From Devosia sp. (lineage in GTDB: Bacteria > Pseudomonadota > Alphaproteobacteria > Rhizobiales > Devosiaceae), in assembly GCA_028290665.1 (NCBI GenBank), contig JAQGJK010000026.1, positions 26,861 to 90,860 of the forward strand: a DNA stretch of 64,000 nucleotides, in the 5' to 3' direction. The notes beneath the pieces were generated by a model that was given only the letters and a program-made list of their open reading frames with translations, did no database searches and was not told where the DNA came from. Every line of letters starts with the position of its first letter. Position 1 is the first letter of the stretch. The position numbers were made by a program, and so were the translations under genes. Positions 1-9,680 of this stretch are shown here, in pieces.

Positions 1-1254
1 CGGCCCCATCGGCATGTGCCAGAGCTTCTCGTTGGCCTTGATCCCCGCCGCCAGCAACTGCGTCGCCAGTTCATCACGGTTGGAGAATAGCCCCGCCTGG
101 TCGACGCCCAGCGCCACGACAATGGCCCCGGTCAGCGTCGCGAGATCCACCATCAGCCGCGGCTTGAACCGGTCCTGCGTATACCAGAGCGCATCGGCCA
201 GCACGAGGCGGCCCTCGGCATCGGTGTTGACGATCTCGATGGTGGTGCCCGACATGGCGCGAATGATGTCGCCAGGGCGCACGGCATTACCGTCGGGCAT
301 GTTCTCGACGATGCCGACGACGCCGATGGCGTTGACCTTTGCCTTGCGGCGCGCCAACGCGTGCATCAGGCCGATCACCGCGGCCGAGCCGCCCATGTCG
401 CCCTTCATGTCCTCCATGTTGAGGCCCGGCTTGATCGAGATGCCGCCGGTATCGAACACCACGCCTTTGCCGACAAAGGCCAGCGGCTGCTCGTCGGCGG
501 CGGCGCCGTTCCAGCGCATGATCACCAGCCGTGGCGGCTGGCGCGAGCCCCGCGCGACGCACAACAGTGCGTTCATCCCGAGGGCCGTCATCTGCGCTTC
601 GTCGAGCGTCTCGATCTCGACGCCGAGTTCCGCCAGCGCCTCGGCCCGCGCCGCGAGTTCGAGCGTTCCCATCACGTTGGGCGGTTCGTTGATCAGTTCG
701 CGCGCCAGCAGCGTGCCCTCGGCCACGGCGCCACGGTCGGCAATCGCCAGATCGGCAGCCGCCTTGTCGGCGACGTGCAGGGTAATCCGCATCGGCGCGA
801 CCTCATCCTCGTCGGGCTTTTTCGCCTTGTAGCGATCGAATTTGTACGCCCGCAACCTCAGCCCGGCGGCCAGTTCGCCGATCGCCTCCGGGGTCGCCTC
901 TGCCATGTCCAGCACGACATCAACCACCGTGGCCTTGGCGGCTTCGAGCTTGCCGAACAGCGAGCCGCCGCGATCGGTCCAGGCATTCATCGGCGTCGGC
1001 AGTGTCACGTCAGGCGCCTTACCGGCGCCCAGCACCAGCAGCCGATTGGCGGTAATGCCCGTCGGCGCGAGGATGTCGAGGACATTGCCCGGCTTGCCCT
1101 TGAACCCAGCCGTCCGTGTCACTGCATCCCAGTCGAGCCCGGTCGTCGCCCAGAACGCCGCTCCGGTGCCGGCTAACGCTTCGTTTTGCCGCGCATAAAC
1201 GACCAGCGTGCCAGTTCCGGTCGCCGGCGCCTCGGTGGTTTCAATCTCGATCAT
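1..1254 (-). CDS. pepA: Leucyl aminopeptidase (M17 family), C-terminus cut by window edge
   Basis: Cytosolic dinuclear-metal aminopeptidase that removes N-terminal residues from peptides. The reading frame runs from ATG at 1254 to the window edge, giving 418 residues; the family is usually about 490, so about 75 C-terminal residues are missing. The metal and catalytic signatures are intact: [14 protein letters not shown] at about 262-275 (Lys263, Asp268, Lys275) and NTDAEGRL at 343-350, followed by the LATLTGA segment at 371-377. It is divergent from lptF across about 210 bp, the arrangement usual in Hyphomicrobiales. The identification is firm; metal-site assignments are by family analogy. 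Confidence 0.95.
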   Translation of the reverse strand, partial: MIEIETTEAPATGTGTLVVYARQNEALAGTGAAFWATTGLDWDAVTRTAGFKGKPGNVLDILAPTGITANRLLVLGAGKAPDVTLPTPMNAWTDRGGSLFGKLEAAKATVVDVVLDMAEATPEAIGELAAGLRLRAYKFDRYKAKKPDEDEVAPMRITLHVADKAAADLAIADRGAVAEGTLLARELINEPPNVMGTLELAARAEALAELGVEIETLDEAQMTALGMNALLCVARGSRQPPRLVIMRWNGAAADEQPLAFVGKGVVFDTGGISIKPGLNMEDMKGDMGGSAAVIGLMHALARRKAKVNAIGVVGIVENMPDGNAVRPGDIIRAMSGTTIEIVNTDAEGRLVLADALWYTQDRFKPRLMVDLATLTGAIVVALGVDQAGLFSNRDELATQLLAAGIKANEKLWHMPMGP

Positions 1255-1467
1255 CACTCAATTCCGACTGTTGTTGCCCGGGCGACGGCAGTTTCGTCCG
1301 CTCCGCAGCGATGCCGTCGAGCAATAGGAGCTTTGGCCACCGCGTCAATCCCGCAACAGTGGCAAGCTAATTCCCATCGGCGTGTCCTCGCCCTGTTGCT
1401 TGCCTTGCCAATGCCGCGGTTCGCCCGCACCGTCCGCTCACTCCCCCGGGGCAGGGCACAACTGGGC

Positions 1468-2553
1468 ATGCGGCGTTTGACTCTCTATCTGATCCGGACC
1501 TTTGCGCGCGACGCGCTGGGGCTGATCATTGTCATCGGTGGCCTGCTGTGGATCGTGCAGTGCCTCCGGATCTTTGACGTCGTCACCGTCAAGGGCCAGG
1601 GCGTCACAACTCTTGCGGGCCTGGCGGCGCTCGGCTTGCCGCCGATGCTGCTGGCGTTCTTTTATGCCGCGATGGCCATCGGCCTCGGCCGTGGCCTCCG
1701 CACCATGGCGTCCCGGCAGGAACTGCAGATCATCCATGCGGCCGGCGAAACCCGCTCGCTGTTCACCGCGACCCTCGGATTTGCCGCCATCGGCGCGGTG
1801 ATCGCCATCGGCGTCGCCATGTTCATCGCTCCGCTGTCAGAGCGCAATCTTAACACCTGGAGCGCCAATGTTGCCGCCGATCTCGTCGGCCGGACGCTGA
1901 AGCCGCACCAGTTCACGCAGGTGTCGCCAGGCGTCGTGGTGCTGATCGGCGGCCGGCTCAACGATGGCCAGATCACCGATTTCTTCGCCGACGATCGCCG
2001 CGACTCCGAGGAGCGCCGAATTTATGTCGCGCAATCGGCCGTCATCGCCGCCGACGACCAGAGCTATGTGCTGCGGCTGAGCGAGGGACGGCTGCAATAC
2101 TCGTCGAACGGCATCACGCTGTCGGAAGTCGAGTTCGGCCAGTACGACATCGCCTTCGATCGCCTGGCTGGTGCAGCCGAGGCGGTCGATCCGATCACCG
2201 AAATGCTGGCGCCGGAACTCATTGCGACCGCCGCCGGCGGCGATCTTGCCTTGCGGGCGCAGGCCGAAATCGTCGAACGCCTCGCACAGGGACTCAAGGT
2301 GTTCGCGCTGTGCCTGCTGGTGCTGGCCGTCGCCGGCTTCCCGACCGGCAAGCGCTCGCGCTGGCGGCTGCCACTCGAAGTCGGCGTGCTGCTCGTCGCG
2401 CTCGTTGAGACCGCCGCCGGGCTGCTCATTCCCCTGCCTCCATTCATCGGCCCGCTGCTGTTCCCTGCCGTGATGTTCGCTGCCGCCTTGGCGCTCTATG
2501 GCTGGCGGATGCGCCGCCGCCGGATGCCGCAACTCGCATTGGTGCCGGCATGA
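1468..2553 (+). CDS. lptF: LPS export ABC transporter permease LptF
   Basis: Inner-membrane half of the LptB2FG transporter that extracts lipopolysaccharide and feeds it to the periplasmic bridge. The 361-residue product has the YjgP/YjgQ layout: N-terminal helices at about 15-37, 52-74 and 101-122, a periplasmic beta-jellyroll region in the middle, and three C-terminal helices. The open frame extends upstream to 1186, but ATG 1468 (MRRLTLYLIRTFARD) gives the family's normal N-terminus with its conserved Tyr/Arg pattern before the first helix, so the longer form is rejected. It overlaps lptG by ATGA at 2550-2553, which implies translational coupling. The ATPase lptB is not in the window. Confidence 0.93.
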   Translation: MRRLTLYLIRTFARDALGLIIVIGGLLWIVQCLRIFDVVTVKGQGVTTLAGLAALGLPPMLLAFFYAAMAIGLGRGLRTMASRQELQIIHAAGETRSLFTATLGFAAIGAVIAIGVAMFIAPLSERNLNTWSANVAADLVGRTLKPHQFTQVSPGVVVLIGGRLNDGQITDFFADDRRDSEERRIYVAQSAVIAADDQSYVLRLSEGRLQYSSNGITLSEVEFGQYDIAFDRLAGAAEAVDPITEMLAPELIATAAGGDLALRAQAEIVERLAQGLKVFALCLLVLAVAGFPTGKRSRWRLPLEVGVLLVALVETAAGLLIPLPPFIGPLLFPAVMFAAALALYGWRMRRRRMPQLALVPA

Positions 2554-3641
2554 ACCGGCTCGATCGCATCGTGCTCGGCCGCATCGGCAGCCGTATCCTG
2601 CTGACCGTCGGCATCGTTTTCGGGCTGATCATGCTGGTCGAGGCGCTCGATACCTGGCGCTTCCAGTTCCTCACCGAAGCCGTCGGCATTCACGCGGCGC
2701 TGCTGACGGTGTTCGTGTCGGCGGTATTGTGGTGTATTAAGACTCTGCCGGTCACCGTGCTGCTCGGCGCCACCGTCGGCATGCTCGAACTGCAGGCGCG
2801 CAACGAACTGACGGTGCTCAAAACCGCGGGCTTCTCGATCTGGCGGGTAATGCGCGCCCCGCTGCTCGCGGTGTTTGCCCTCGGCCTTTTTGTCACATTC
2901 TATGCAGAAAGCGCCGCGACGGCGATCAACCGCTCCTACAATTACCAGGCCCGTAACGAAGCTTCGGCCCGCACTCCGACCGGTGAACTGTGGCTCGAAC
3001 AGCTCGCCGGCGACAAACGCTACGTGCTGATGGCAGGGAGCGTCAGCTCCGGCGGCGGGCTCGGCACCGAGGCCAGCTACCGTATCAAGGACGCCGTGGC
3101 CTATCTGTTCGATTGGCCCGAGGGTGATCACATCGAAGCGCCGGAAGGCAATTTTACCAATGGTGCGTGGGTGTTTCCGACCGCCAAGATCTTCAAGGTC
3201 GGCGCGACGGCCGTGACCGTCGAGAACTATTCCCTCCCCACCGCGACGACGCCGTTCGACCTGCAGTTGCGGTTGCGCCCACCGGCGACGATGACCCTGA
3301 CGGAACTGTGGACGGCATTGACAGGCACCATCAGCGAGCCCGAATTACTGGCCGCGCTGGTCAACCGGACGGGGCGTATGCTGGCCCTACCGATTTTGTT
3401 AACCGGTTCGCTCTTCATTGCCTTTGCGTTTACGGCTGGTTATCGAAGGACCAACAAATATGGGGCATCCGTTATCGTGGCGATCATCCTCGGTTTCCTC
3501 GTCTTCGTGATTACGGAGATGGCAGATCGGGCAGGATCCAGCGGCGCCCTCGATCCGGTCCTCGCGGCAGCGGGGCCGGCACTGGTGGCAATCGTGATCG
3601 GGGCCACAATACTGTTGCGCAAGGAAGACGGACGAGTTTGA
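2550..3641 (+). CDS. lptG: LPS export ABC transporter permease LptG
   Basis: Partner permease of LptF in the LptB2FG complex. The 363-residue product starts at ATG 2550 inside the lptF stop (ATGA). It shows the same topology: helices at about 15-35, 50-72 and 100-120, a soluble periplasmic domain, and three helices in the last 90 residues. The motif LQARNELTVLKTAG at 81-94 corresponds to the coupling region that contacts LptB in LptF/G family proteins. Its stop overlaps the lptD start by one base at 3641. Identification rests on the family pattern and on the conserved lptF-lptG-lptD order. Confidence 0.93.
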   Translation: MNRLDRIVLGRIGSRILLTVGIVFGLIMLVEALDTWRFQFLTEAVGIHAALLTVFVSAVLWCIKTLPVTVLLGATVGMLELQARNELTVLKTAGFSIWRVMRAPLLAVFALGLFVTFYAESAATAINRSYNYQARNEASARTPTGELWLEQLAGDKRYVLMAGSVSSGGGLGTEASYRIKDAVAYLFDWPEGDHIEAPEGNFTNGAWVFPTAKIFKVGATAVTVENYSLPTATTPFDLQLRLRPPATMTLTELWTALTGTISEPELLAALVNRTGRMLALPILLTGSLFIAFAFTAGYRRTNKYGASVIVAIILGFLVFVITEMADRAGSSGALDPVLAAAGPALVAIVIGATILLRKEDGRV

Positions 3642-5932
3642 TGAATTTGGGCAATCCAATGCGACATCGACGTACGACAGCGCTGCTTACTGCGGGGCTG
3701 CTCAGCCTGTCGCTGTGTGCTGCGATGCCGGCAATGGCGCAGGGCCTGCCGATCGGGCTGCTAGGCCAGATCCCCACAACCACCACCGGCGCAGCCAAAA
3801 TCTCGGCCGATACGCTGGCGTTCGATACCTCGACTGGCACCATTTCGGCGTCGGGGAACGTCGAGTTCATCTATTCGGGCTTCGTCGCGACCGGCGATCG
3901 CGTCGTCTACAATCAACGCAGCGGCGATGTGCATTTCGTCGGCAATGTCCGAATCCGCGATCCACAGGGCACCGAGTACGAAACCACCGATTTCAAGCTG
4001 ACCGGCGGGTTGAAGCAGGCGTTCCTTAAATCGCTGGTCATCCGCACGGCGAGCGGCTCGACGCTCAGCGCCGCCGATGCCGAGTTCGAAAACGAACTCA
4101 AGACCGTGCTGACGGACGCCACTTATTCGCCTTGCGGCGATTGCGTCGACGACAAGGGCCGCACCATCGGCTGGCGCGTGCGCGCTTCGGTCATCGTCTA
4201 CGACAATGAATCCGAGACCATCTACCTCGAGAACCCCAAGCTCGAATTGCTCGGCGTTCCCGTCGCCTGGCTGCCTTACCTGTATCTGCCCGATCCGACC
4301 AAGCGGCAAACCGGCTTCCAGTTCCCGAGCATCGATTATGGTGCCGGTATCGGCGTCAAACTCGAAGTGCCGTATTTCCTCGCAGTGGGCAAAGATACCG
4401 ATCTCATCTTCACCCCCACCCTGCTGTCGAAACAAGGCTTCCTGCTCGGTGCCGAAGTGGTGCAGCGTTTCCACAGCGGTCCGCTCACGGGCGTCGCTTC
4501 GCTCAAGGCTTCCGGCATCTATCAACTCGACCCGCTGGCTTTCGAAAGCCCGATCGGCCAGCGCGAATGGCGCGGTGCGGTCCAGACCACCGGTGATTTT
4601 ACTCCGTTTACCGATTGGACTGCCGGCTGGTCGTACACCGCCTTCACCGACGCAGCGTACCTCTCGAACTATCGCCTCCGATCGGGCGATGACCTGGTCA
4701 ACGAGGCCTATGTCACTCATCTCGGCGAAGATGATTACTTCGATTTCCGCCTGCAGCAGTTCAACCTCCTCGGCAACGTCTCCGCCGCCGCGCAGGAGCA
4801 GCAGGGTCTTGCCTTGCCGAATGGCCGCTTTGATACGGTGTTCAAGCTGGCCGAGGGGTTTGGGCAGGTCGATGTCAGTGGACGCTTGCTCGGCGTGCTG
4901 CGCGCGGCAGACAAGTCCGCCACCGTCAATGGCGTCCCCTATGAGTACGGTTACGCCGGCTATAAGCTGCACGGGACAGTCGAAGCTGCATGGCAGACGC
5001 GCTGGATCGCTCCCGGCGGCGTCGTCGCGACACCATACCTCGGCCTCCGCGGCGATGCGGCTTCGTTCGACAGCACCAGCACGCTGAACCCCGAAGATGC
5101 CTCGCTTTACGCCATCACCCCGATCGCCGCGATCGATCTGCGCTGGCCGTTCATCGGCTTTGACGGGGCCAACACCCATATCGTCGAGCCGATCATCCAA
5201 GCGGTGTATCGCGGCAGTTCAGTCACCGATCCGGGCATCACCAACGACAACGCCCAGAGCTTTGTCTTCGACGACACCAACCTCTTCTCCTACAACCGCT
5301 TTTCCGGCACCGACCGCCAGGAGACCGGCCTGCGGTTGAATGTCGGCGGGCATTACCAGGTCGACTTCGCCAATGGCGGCTATCTCGACCTGATCGCGGG
5401 CCAGTCGTTCCACCTTGCCGGCGTCAATGCCTTCTCCGTCGGCGATCAGGTCAACACGGGCGCCGGCAGCGGGCTTGAAGACACTGCCTCCTATCTGGTG
5501 CTCGGCGCCAAATCGCAGATTTTCAAGGAGCTGAAAGTCGGCGCCAAGCTGCAGATCGATTCGTCGGACTGGAACGTACGTCGGGCCACCGCGGTGCTTG
5601 GCTACGCCAATGAGTGGGGCTATACGCTCGACGCCGACTACGTCTACATCCCCGCCGGCTCGGCAGCCGGGGTGATCATCGACCAGCATGAAATCGGCGC
5701 CATCGCCACGGTGCCGATCATGGACTACTGGTATGTCAATGGCGGGCTGCGCTGGGATCTCGTCGCCAACACTTGGGTAAAGGCGCAAGCCGGCGTCAAA
5801 TACGACGACAAATATCTATCCTACGGGTTCAACTATTCGGTCTCAACTCCCGTCAGTCACGGGAGCTATGACCATCGCTTTACCGTCGGTTTCGGGCTCA
5901 AGGGCCCGGACGGGATCAATTTCAGCTTCTAA
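3641..5932 (+). CDS. lptD: LPS assembly outer-membrane protein LptD
   Basis: Beta-barrel translocon that inserts LPS into the outer leaflet. The 763-residue precursor has a signal peptide ending near AMAQ (about residue 35), an OstA/LptA-like domain with the VEFIYSGFVATGDRVVYN and VHFVGNVRI repeats at about 65-115, and a long beta-strand-rich C-terminal barrel ending in Phe. The start at 3641 overlaps the lptG stop; ATG 3659 is an in-frame alternative seven residues later. The mature chain contains only two cysteines, Cys165 and Cys168 (CGDC), and lacks the C-terminal Cys pair used for disulfide maturation in E. coli LptD. Confidence 0.93.
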   Translation: MNLGNPMRHRRTTALLTAGLLSLSLCAAMPAMAQGLPIGLLGQIPTTTTGAAKISADTLAFDTSTGTISASGNVEFIYSGFVATGDRVVYNQRSGDVHFVGNVRIRDPQGTEYETTDFKLTGGLKQAFLKSLVIRTASGSTLSAADAEFENELKTVLTDATYSPCGDCVDDKGRTIGWRVRASVIVYDNESETIYLENPKLELLGVPVAWLPYLYLPDPTKRQTGFQFPSIDYGAGIGVKLEVPYFLAVGKDTDLIFTPTLLSKQGFLLGAEVVQRFHSGPLTGVASLKASGIYQLDPLAFESPIGQREWRGAVQTTGDFTPFTDWTAGWSYTAFTDAAYLSNYRLRSGDDLVNEAYVTHLGEDDYFDFRLQQFNLLGNVSAAAQEQQGLALPNGRFDTVFKLAEGFGQVDVSGRLLGVLRAADKSATVNGVPYEYGYAGYKLHGTVEAAWQTRWIAPGGVVATPYLGLRGDAASFDSTSTLNPEDASLYAITPIAAIDLRWPFIGFDGANTHIVEPIIQAVYRGSSVTDPGITNDNAQSFVFDDTNLFSYNRFSGTDRQETGLRLNVGGHYQVDFANGGYLDLIAGQSFHLAGVNAFSVGDQVNTGAGSGLEDTASYLVLGAKSQIFKELKVGAKLQIDSSDWNVRRATAVLGYANEWGYTLDADYVYIPAGSAAGVIIDQHEIGAIATVPIMDYWYVNGGLRWDLVANTWVKAQAGVKYDDKYLSYGFNYSVSTPVSHGSYDHRFTVGFGLKGPDGINFSF

Positions 5933-6018
5933 ACCGCCTGCCCGCCTCGGTCCCACAACGGATTTTGGCCGCAATCATCTCTGACAACCTGCCGCTCACG
6001 CACCATCTGGGGCCTTCC

Positions 6019-6879
6019 ATGATCCGCACTGCCCGCACCCTGTTCGCTGTCCTGTTCAGCGTGCTGTTTCTCGCCACCGCCGTCAGCGCTGCGACAGTCA
6101 AAATTACCGTGAACGATACTCCGATCACCGATGTGCAGATCTCGCAGCGCGCCGCGCTGCTGAAGCTCGAAGGCAAGAAAGGCGGGGCCCAGGAGGAGCT
6201 CATCAACGAAGCGCTGATGCTGTCCGAAGCCAAGCGCATCGGCGTCACCGTCAGCGATGCCCAGGTTACCAATGCGTTGCAGTCGGTAGCCCGCAATCTC
6301 AAGCTCAGCCTCGACAAGCTCGGGCAGGTGCTGAACGACAGTGGCGTCAATGTCGACACGTTGAAGGATCGCCTGCGCGCCAGCATCGCCTGGCAAAGTG
6401 TCGTCTCGCAGGTGGTCATGAGCCGCGTACAGATCTCCGACCTGTCGCTCGATCAGCAGGCCCAAGGCAAGGTCACCGCCGCCAACAGCTTTGATTACAT
6501 CCTCAAGGAAATCGTCTTCATCGGCGGCGCCCGCACTGGACTGGCCAATTCCTACCGCAGCAAGTTCACCGGGTGCGACACCGCTGTGCAGTTGTCGATG
6601 AGCTATACCGATGCCGCCGTGATCGACGTCGGCCGTCGCCATGCAACGCAGTTGCCCGAGGCCATCGCTAATGAACTGGCCGGCCTCAATGTCGGCGGCA
6701 TCACCAAGCCCCGCGTCATTGACCAGGGCGTCTCGATGCTGGCCGTCTGTGAAAAGGCCCAGGCCGAAGACTTGACCTTCCTCAAGGACAGCATTGCCCA
6801 GTCGCAGGGCAATGCCGCGCTTGAAGCGGAAGCCGCCAAATATCTGAAAGAACTCCGCGCCAAGGCAAGAATCTACTAA
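6019..6879 (+). CDS. surA: SurA-like periplasmic chaperone
   Basis: Periplasmic outer-membrane-protein chaperone of the SurA/PpiD class. The 286-residue product begins with a signal peptide (cleavage probably after VSA near residue 24). A SurA N-terminal helical domain follows at about 28-150 and a single weak parvulin-like segment at about 155-250, then the typical SurA-type end YLKELRAKARIY. E. coli SurA has two parvulin domains, so this is a short form in which prolyl-isomerase activity may be absent. ATG 6019 is preferred over an upstream in-frame start at 5965 because it places the signal peptide at the N-terminus. The position between lptD and pdxA supports the call. Confidence 0.82.
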   Translation: MIRTARTLFAVLFSVLFLATAVSAATVKITVNDTPITDVQISQRAALLKLEGKKGGAQEELINEALMLSEAKRIGVTVSDAQVTNALQSVARNLKLSLDKLGQVLNDSGVNVDTLKDRLRASIAWQSVVSQVVMSRVQISDLSLDQQAQGKVTAANSFDYILKEIVFIGGARTGLANSYRSKFTGCDTAVQLSMSYTDAAVIDVGRRHATQLPEAIANELAGLNVGGITKPRVIDQGVSMLAVCEKAQAEDLTFLKDSIAQSQGNAALEAEAAKYLKELRAKARIY

Positions 6880-6910
6880 GCCTGCCGGCAATCCATCGCT
6901 TTGCCGAACA

Positions 6911-6936
6911 GCGGCGCGGGCTTAGGCTCGCGCCGC
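6911..6936 (+). other. Inverted repeat between surA and pdxA
   Basis: Perfect 8-bp arms GCGGCGCG and CGCGCCGC separated by 10 nt, 32 nt after the surA stop and 35 nt before pdxA. No T-tract follows, so it is not a classical intrinsic terminator. It may slow RNA decay or act as a weak attenuator. Confidence 0.35.
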
Positions 6937-6970
6937 TGGCATTTGCAGCCAGCGCATAAACGGTAACGGC

Positions 6971-7957
6971 ATGCCTGATTTTTCCCCGCCTCCGCTCGCA
7001 ATCAGCATCGGCGAGCCTGCCGGCGTCGGGCCGGATATCATCCTCAAGCTCTACGCCGAACGGCAGGAACACGACCTGCCGCCGTTCGTGGTGTTCGGAC
7101 ACACCGAATTCCTCCGCGCCCGTGCAGCTCGTCTTGGCTACGATTTTCCCATTACGACAGCTCCCGCGGAGTTTGCCAGCACCCTCCCCGTGGTCGATAT
7201 CGTCGGCCTCGTTCCCGATCACCCGGGCGCGCCAAGCCCACTCTCCGCCCCAGTAGTCATCGAAGCCATCCGGCAGGCCGTCGAGGCAACGATGACCGGC
7301 ACCTGTCGCGGCCTCGTCACCGGGCCGATCCAGAAATCCGCGCTCTATGCCGCAGGCTTCCGGCACCCCGGCCACACCGAATTCATTGCCGAACTGTGCG
7401 GCACTGGCCGCTTGCCGGTGATGATGCTATGCCATGACGCGCTGCGGACCGTTCCGGTGACCATCCACGTCCCGCTGTCGGCAGTCCCCGGGCTGCTGAC
7501 CCACGGCCTGATCATCGAGACCTGCCGCGCCGTCGCCCACGATCTCCGTACCCGCTTCCGCATCGCCGAGCCGAAGCTGGCCGTTGCCGGGCTCAATCCG
7601 CATGCCGGTGAGCAGGGCAGCATTGGGCTGGAGGAACTCGATATCATCGGACCAGCCATCGCGGCGCTGCAGTTCGAAGGGATCGACATCACCGGCCCGC
7701 TGCCCGCCGATACACTGTTCTATCCACCGCACTGGCGGCGCTACGATGCCGTCATCGCCATGTATCACGATCAGGCGCTGATCCCGATCAAGACCGTGGC
7801 GTTCGAGGATGCGGTCAACGTCACCCTCGGCCTGCCAATTGTCCGCACCTCGCCCGACCACGGCACGGCGCTCGATATCGCCGGCACCGGCACCGCGTCG
7901 GTGCGCTCGTTACTCGCCGCCATCCGCCTCGCCGACCGCCTGACCGCCGCGCGCTGA
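6971..7957 (+). CDS. pdxA: 4-hydroxythreonine-4-phosphate dehydrogenase
   Basis: Oxidises 4-phosphohydroxy-L-threonine in the DXP-dependent branch of pyridoxal phosphate synthesis. The 328-residue protein carries the family hallmarks: GEPAGVGPDI near the N-terminus, GHTEFIAEL (metal-binding His), LNPHAGEQGSIGLEE, and MYHDQALIPIK with a second metal-binding His. The length matches the family. It follows surA by 91 bp and ends with no intervening base before the convergent DUF305 gene (stops at 7955-7957 and 7958-7960). In many proteobacteria pdxA is followed directly by rsmA; here an opposite-strand gene separates them. Confidence 0.95.
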   Translation: MPDFSPPPLAISIGEPAGVGPDIILKLYAERQEHDLPPFVVFGHTEFLRARAARLGYDFPITTAPAEFASTLPVVDIVGLVPDHPGAPSPLSAPVVIEAIRQAVEATMTGTCRGLVTGPIQKSALYAAGFRHPGHTEFIAELCGTGRLPVMMLCHDALRTVPVTIHVPLSAVPGLLTHGLIIETCRAVAHDLRTRFRIAEPKLAVAGLNPHAGEQGSIGLEELDIIGPAIAALQFEGIDITGPLPADTLFYPPHWRRYDAVIAMYHDQALIPIKTVAFEDAVNVTLGLPIVRTSPDHGTALDIAGTGTASVRSLLAAIRLADRLTAAR

Positions 7958-8353
7958 CTACTGCTTCCCGAGCCAGTCGAGCATCGCTGCGACCTCAGCT
8001 TCCTGCGCGGTGATGATCTGCTGCGCCAGTTCCTTGGCCCACGGGTCGTCGCCATTCTTGAGTTCGGCAGTCGCCATGTCGATGGCGCCCTGATGATGCG
8101 GCAGCATCGCGCAAACGAACGCGACATCGAAGTCGCTGGCGCTGCTGCCGGCCATCATGTCGGCGTTCATCGTGTTCATGCCGTCCATCAGTTCCGGGTG
8201 CGTGGCATTGCCCATGTCCATCGCCGAACCACCCATGGCGCCCATCTCGTGATCCATGGCGTTCGCGGTACAGATTGCCGGCAAGTCGACGGCAAATGCT
8301 GCTCCCGAACCGAGGGCGAACAGGGCAGCGGCAGCGTAAAATCGGATCGTCAT
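7958..8353 (-). CDS. DUF305-family Met/His-rich exported protein
   Basis: A 131-residue precursor with a signal peptide (cleavage near AFA, about residue 21) and a four-helix-type DUF305 domain carrying CAMLPHHQGAIDMA at 81-94. The central stretch is unusually rich in methionine (14 Met in the whole protein) plus His and Asp, which suggests soft-metal or copper binding in the periplasm; this is inference, since the family function is only loosely known. It sits convergently between pdxA and rsmA, interrupting a pair that is adjacent in many genomes, so it is probably an insertion by recombination. The 98-bp gap to rsmA must hold both promoters or leave rsmA dependent on its own. Confidence 0.85.
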   Translation of the reverse strand: MTIRFYAAAALFALGSGAAFAVDLPAICTANAMDHEMGAMGGSAMDMGNATHPELMDGMNTMNADMMAGSSASDFDVAFVCAMLPHHQGAIDMATAELKNGDDPWAKELAQQIITAQEAEVAAMLDWLGKQ

Positions 8354-8451
8354 GGTGAATCTCCTTGCATGCGATTTCCCCTCGTAATCCTTCCCATGAT
8401 GGCAAGGTCAAGCGTTTCGGCATCGACGCCCGGCCCGACTGCGGCTATCTC

Positions 8452-9294
8452 ATGCCCATGAGTTCCGATGGACTGCCACCCCTCCGCGACGTGATCGCGC
8501 GCTTCGGCCTCAATGCCCGGAAGGAACTCGGGCAGAATTTCCTGTTCGACCTCAACCTCACCGCCCGCATTGCCCGCACTGCCGGGGCGCTCGACCAGGT
8601 CACGGTAGTCGAAGTCGGACCCGGACCGGGCGGGCTGACGCGGGCACTGCTCGCCGAGGGCGCAATGAAAATCATCGCCATCGAACGCGACCCGCGCGCC
8701 CTCCCCGCGCTCGCCGAAATCGCTGCCGCTTATCCCGGGCGCCTCGACATCGTCGAAGCCGATGCTCTCACCGTCGATTACCGATCGCTGACCCAAGGGC
8801 CGGTCAAGCTCGTCGCCAACCTGCCCTATAACATCGCGACGCCCTTGCTCACCGGCTGGCTTGCCGATCCATGGCCACCGTTCTGGGACAGCCTCACCCT
8901 GATGTTCCAGCGCGAAGTCGCCGAGCGCATCTGCGCCGCGCCGCGTGCCGAAGCCTATGGCCGCCTCGGCGTGCTGGCCGGCTGGCGCACCACCGCTCGG
9001 ATCGCATTCGACGTCAGTCGACAAGCATTCACGCCGCCGCCCAACGTCACCTCGTCCGTGGTGCATCTGATCCCCCGACCCGGCGCTACGGAAGTCCCGG
9101 AGGCCGATCTCGAAATCGTCACCCGCGCGGCGTTCGGTCAGCGGCGCAAGATGATCCGGCAAAGCCTAAAATCGCTCGGCGTTCCCGTCGAAAATCTGCT
9201 CACGGCGGCAGAACTCAAGGGCGACGAACGCGCCGAAGTGCTGCCGGTCGCTGCGTTCCTCGCCATCGCCAAGGCATGGCGCCAGCTGGTTTAG
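8452..9294 (+). CDS. rsmA: 16S rRNA adenine-1518/1519 dimethyltransferase (KsgA/RsmA)
   Basis: Dimethylates the two adjacent adenines near the 3' end of 16S rRNA late in 30S maturation. The 280-residue product shows GQNFLFD, the SAM-binding [13 protein letters not shown] motif and the catalytic NLPYNI motif. ATG 8452 ([13 protein letters not shown]) and ATG 8458 are equally plausible; the frame is open further upstream to 8365, but that extension has no family counterpart. The last four bases overlap the convergent small gene downstream (stops share 9291-9294). Confidence 0.94.
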   Translation: MPMSSDGLPPLRDVIARFGLNARKELGQNFLFDLNLTARIARTAGALDQVTVVEVGPGPGGLTRALLAEGAMKIIAIERDPRALPALAEIAAAYPGRLDIVEADALTVDYRSLTQGPVKLVANLPYNIATPLLTGWLADPWPPFWDSLTLMFQREVAERICAAPRAEAYGRLGVLAGWRTTARIAFDVSRQAFTPPPNVTSSVVHLIPRPGATEVPEADLEIVTRAAFGQRRKMIRQSLKSLGVPVENLLTAAELKGDERAEVLPVAAFLAIAKAWRQLV

Positions 9295-9563
9295 GCCCGC
9301 GCTGCCGAACCTTCGGCGCCATCGGCCATGCGGACGGTGCGGTTGAGGATAATCGCCGCCTTGCCGAGCAGCATGCTGCGGATCTGGGCGTCGGACATGT
9401 CAGATGTCGTGCTGGCGCTGACCCGCAGCACCAGATCGTGGTCGTACACCTGCTTAGCCCGGATTTCGCGGAGCTTGACGTTGACCTTGGCATTGGTGCG
9501 GCCGTGAATGGTCGCGTGCGCCGCGACATCCTGCAACGTGCAGTTTCGGATTTCGAACGCCAT
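9291..9563 (-). CDS. Hypothetical 90-residue protein
   Basis: Small protein of unknown function starting at ATG 9563 ([20 protein letters not shown]), preceded by a clear GGAGGG ribosome-binding site about 6 nt upstream. The frame could extend to 9641, but the ribosome site decides for the shorter form. The sequence is mixed and charged, predicted soluble, with alternating hydrophobic residues suggestive of beta strands in the middle, and no signal peptide or membrane segment. Its stop overlaps that of convergent rsmA. I do not recognise a family. Codon use is like the neighbours, so it looks like a resident gene. Confidence 0.65.
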   Translation of the reverse strand: MAFEIRNCTLQDVAAHATIHGRTNAKVNVKLREIRAKQVYDHDLVLRVSASTTSDMSDAQIRSMLLGKAAIILNRTVRMADGAEGSAARA

Positions 9564-9680
9564 GGCTACCCTCCAGCCACCATTGCCGCGGTGGCGTTTT
9601 ATTGAGGGATGATCCTCACGGCGGCGCCGGGCAAGCGCCATATCAAATGATACTTAACCCGGGAACGTGATCGCGAGGTG

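Noticed and set aside
14..1198. Long plus-strand reading frames (272, 271 and 118 residues)
   Set aside because: They are antisense shadows of pepA, whose motifs are intact on the minus strand; high GC makes such frames common.
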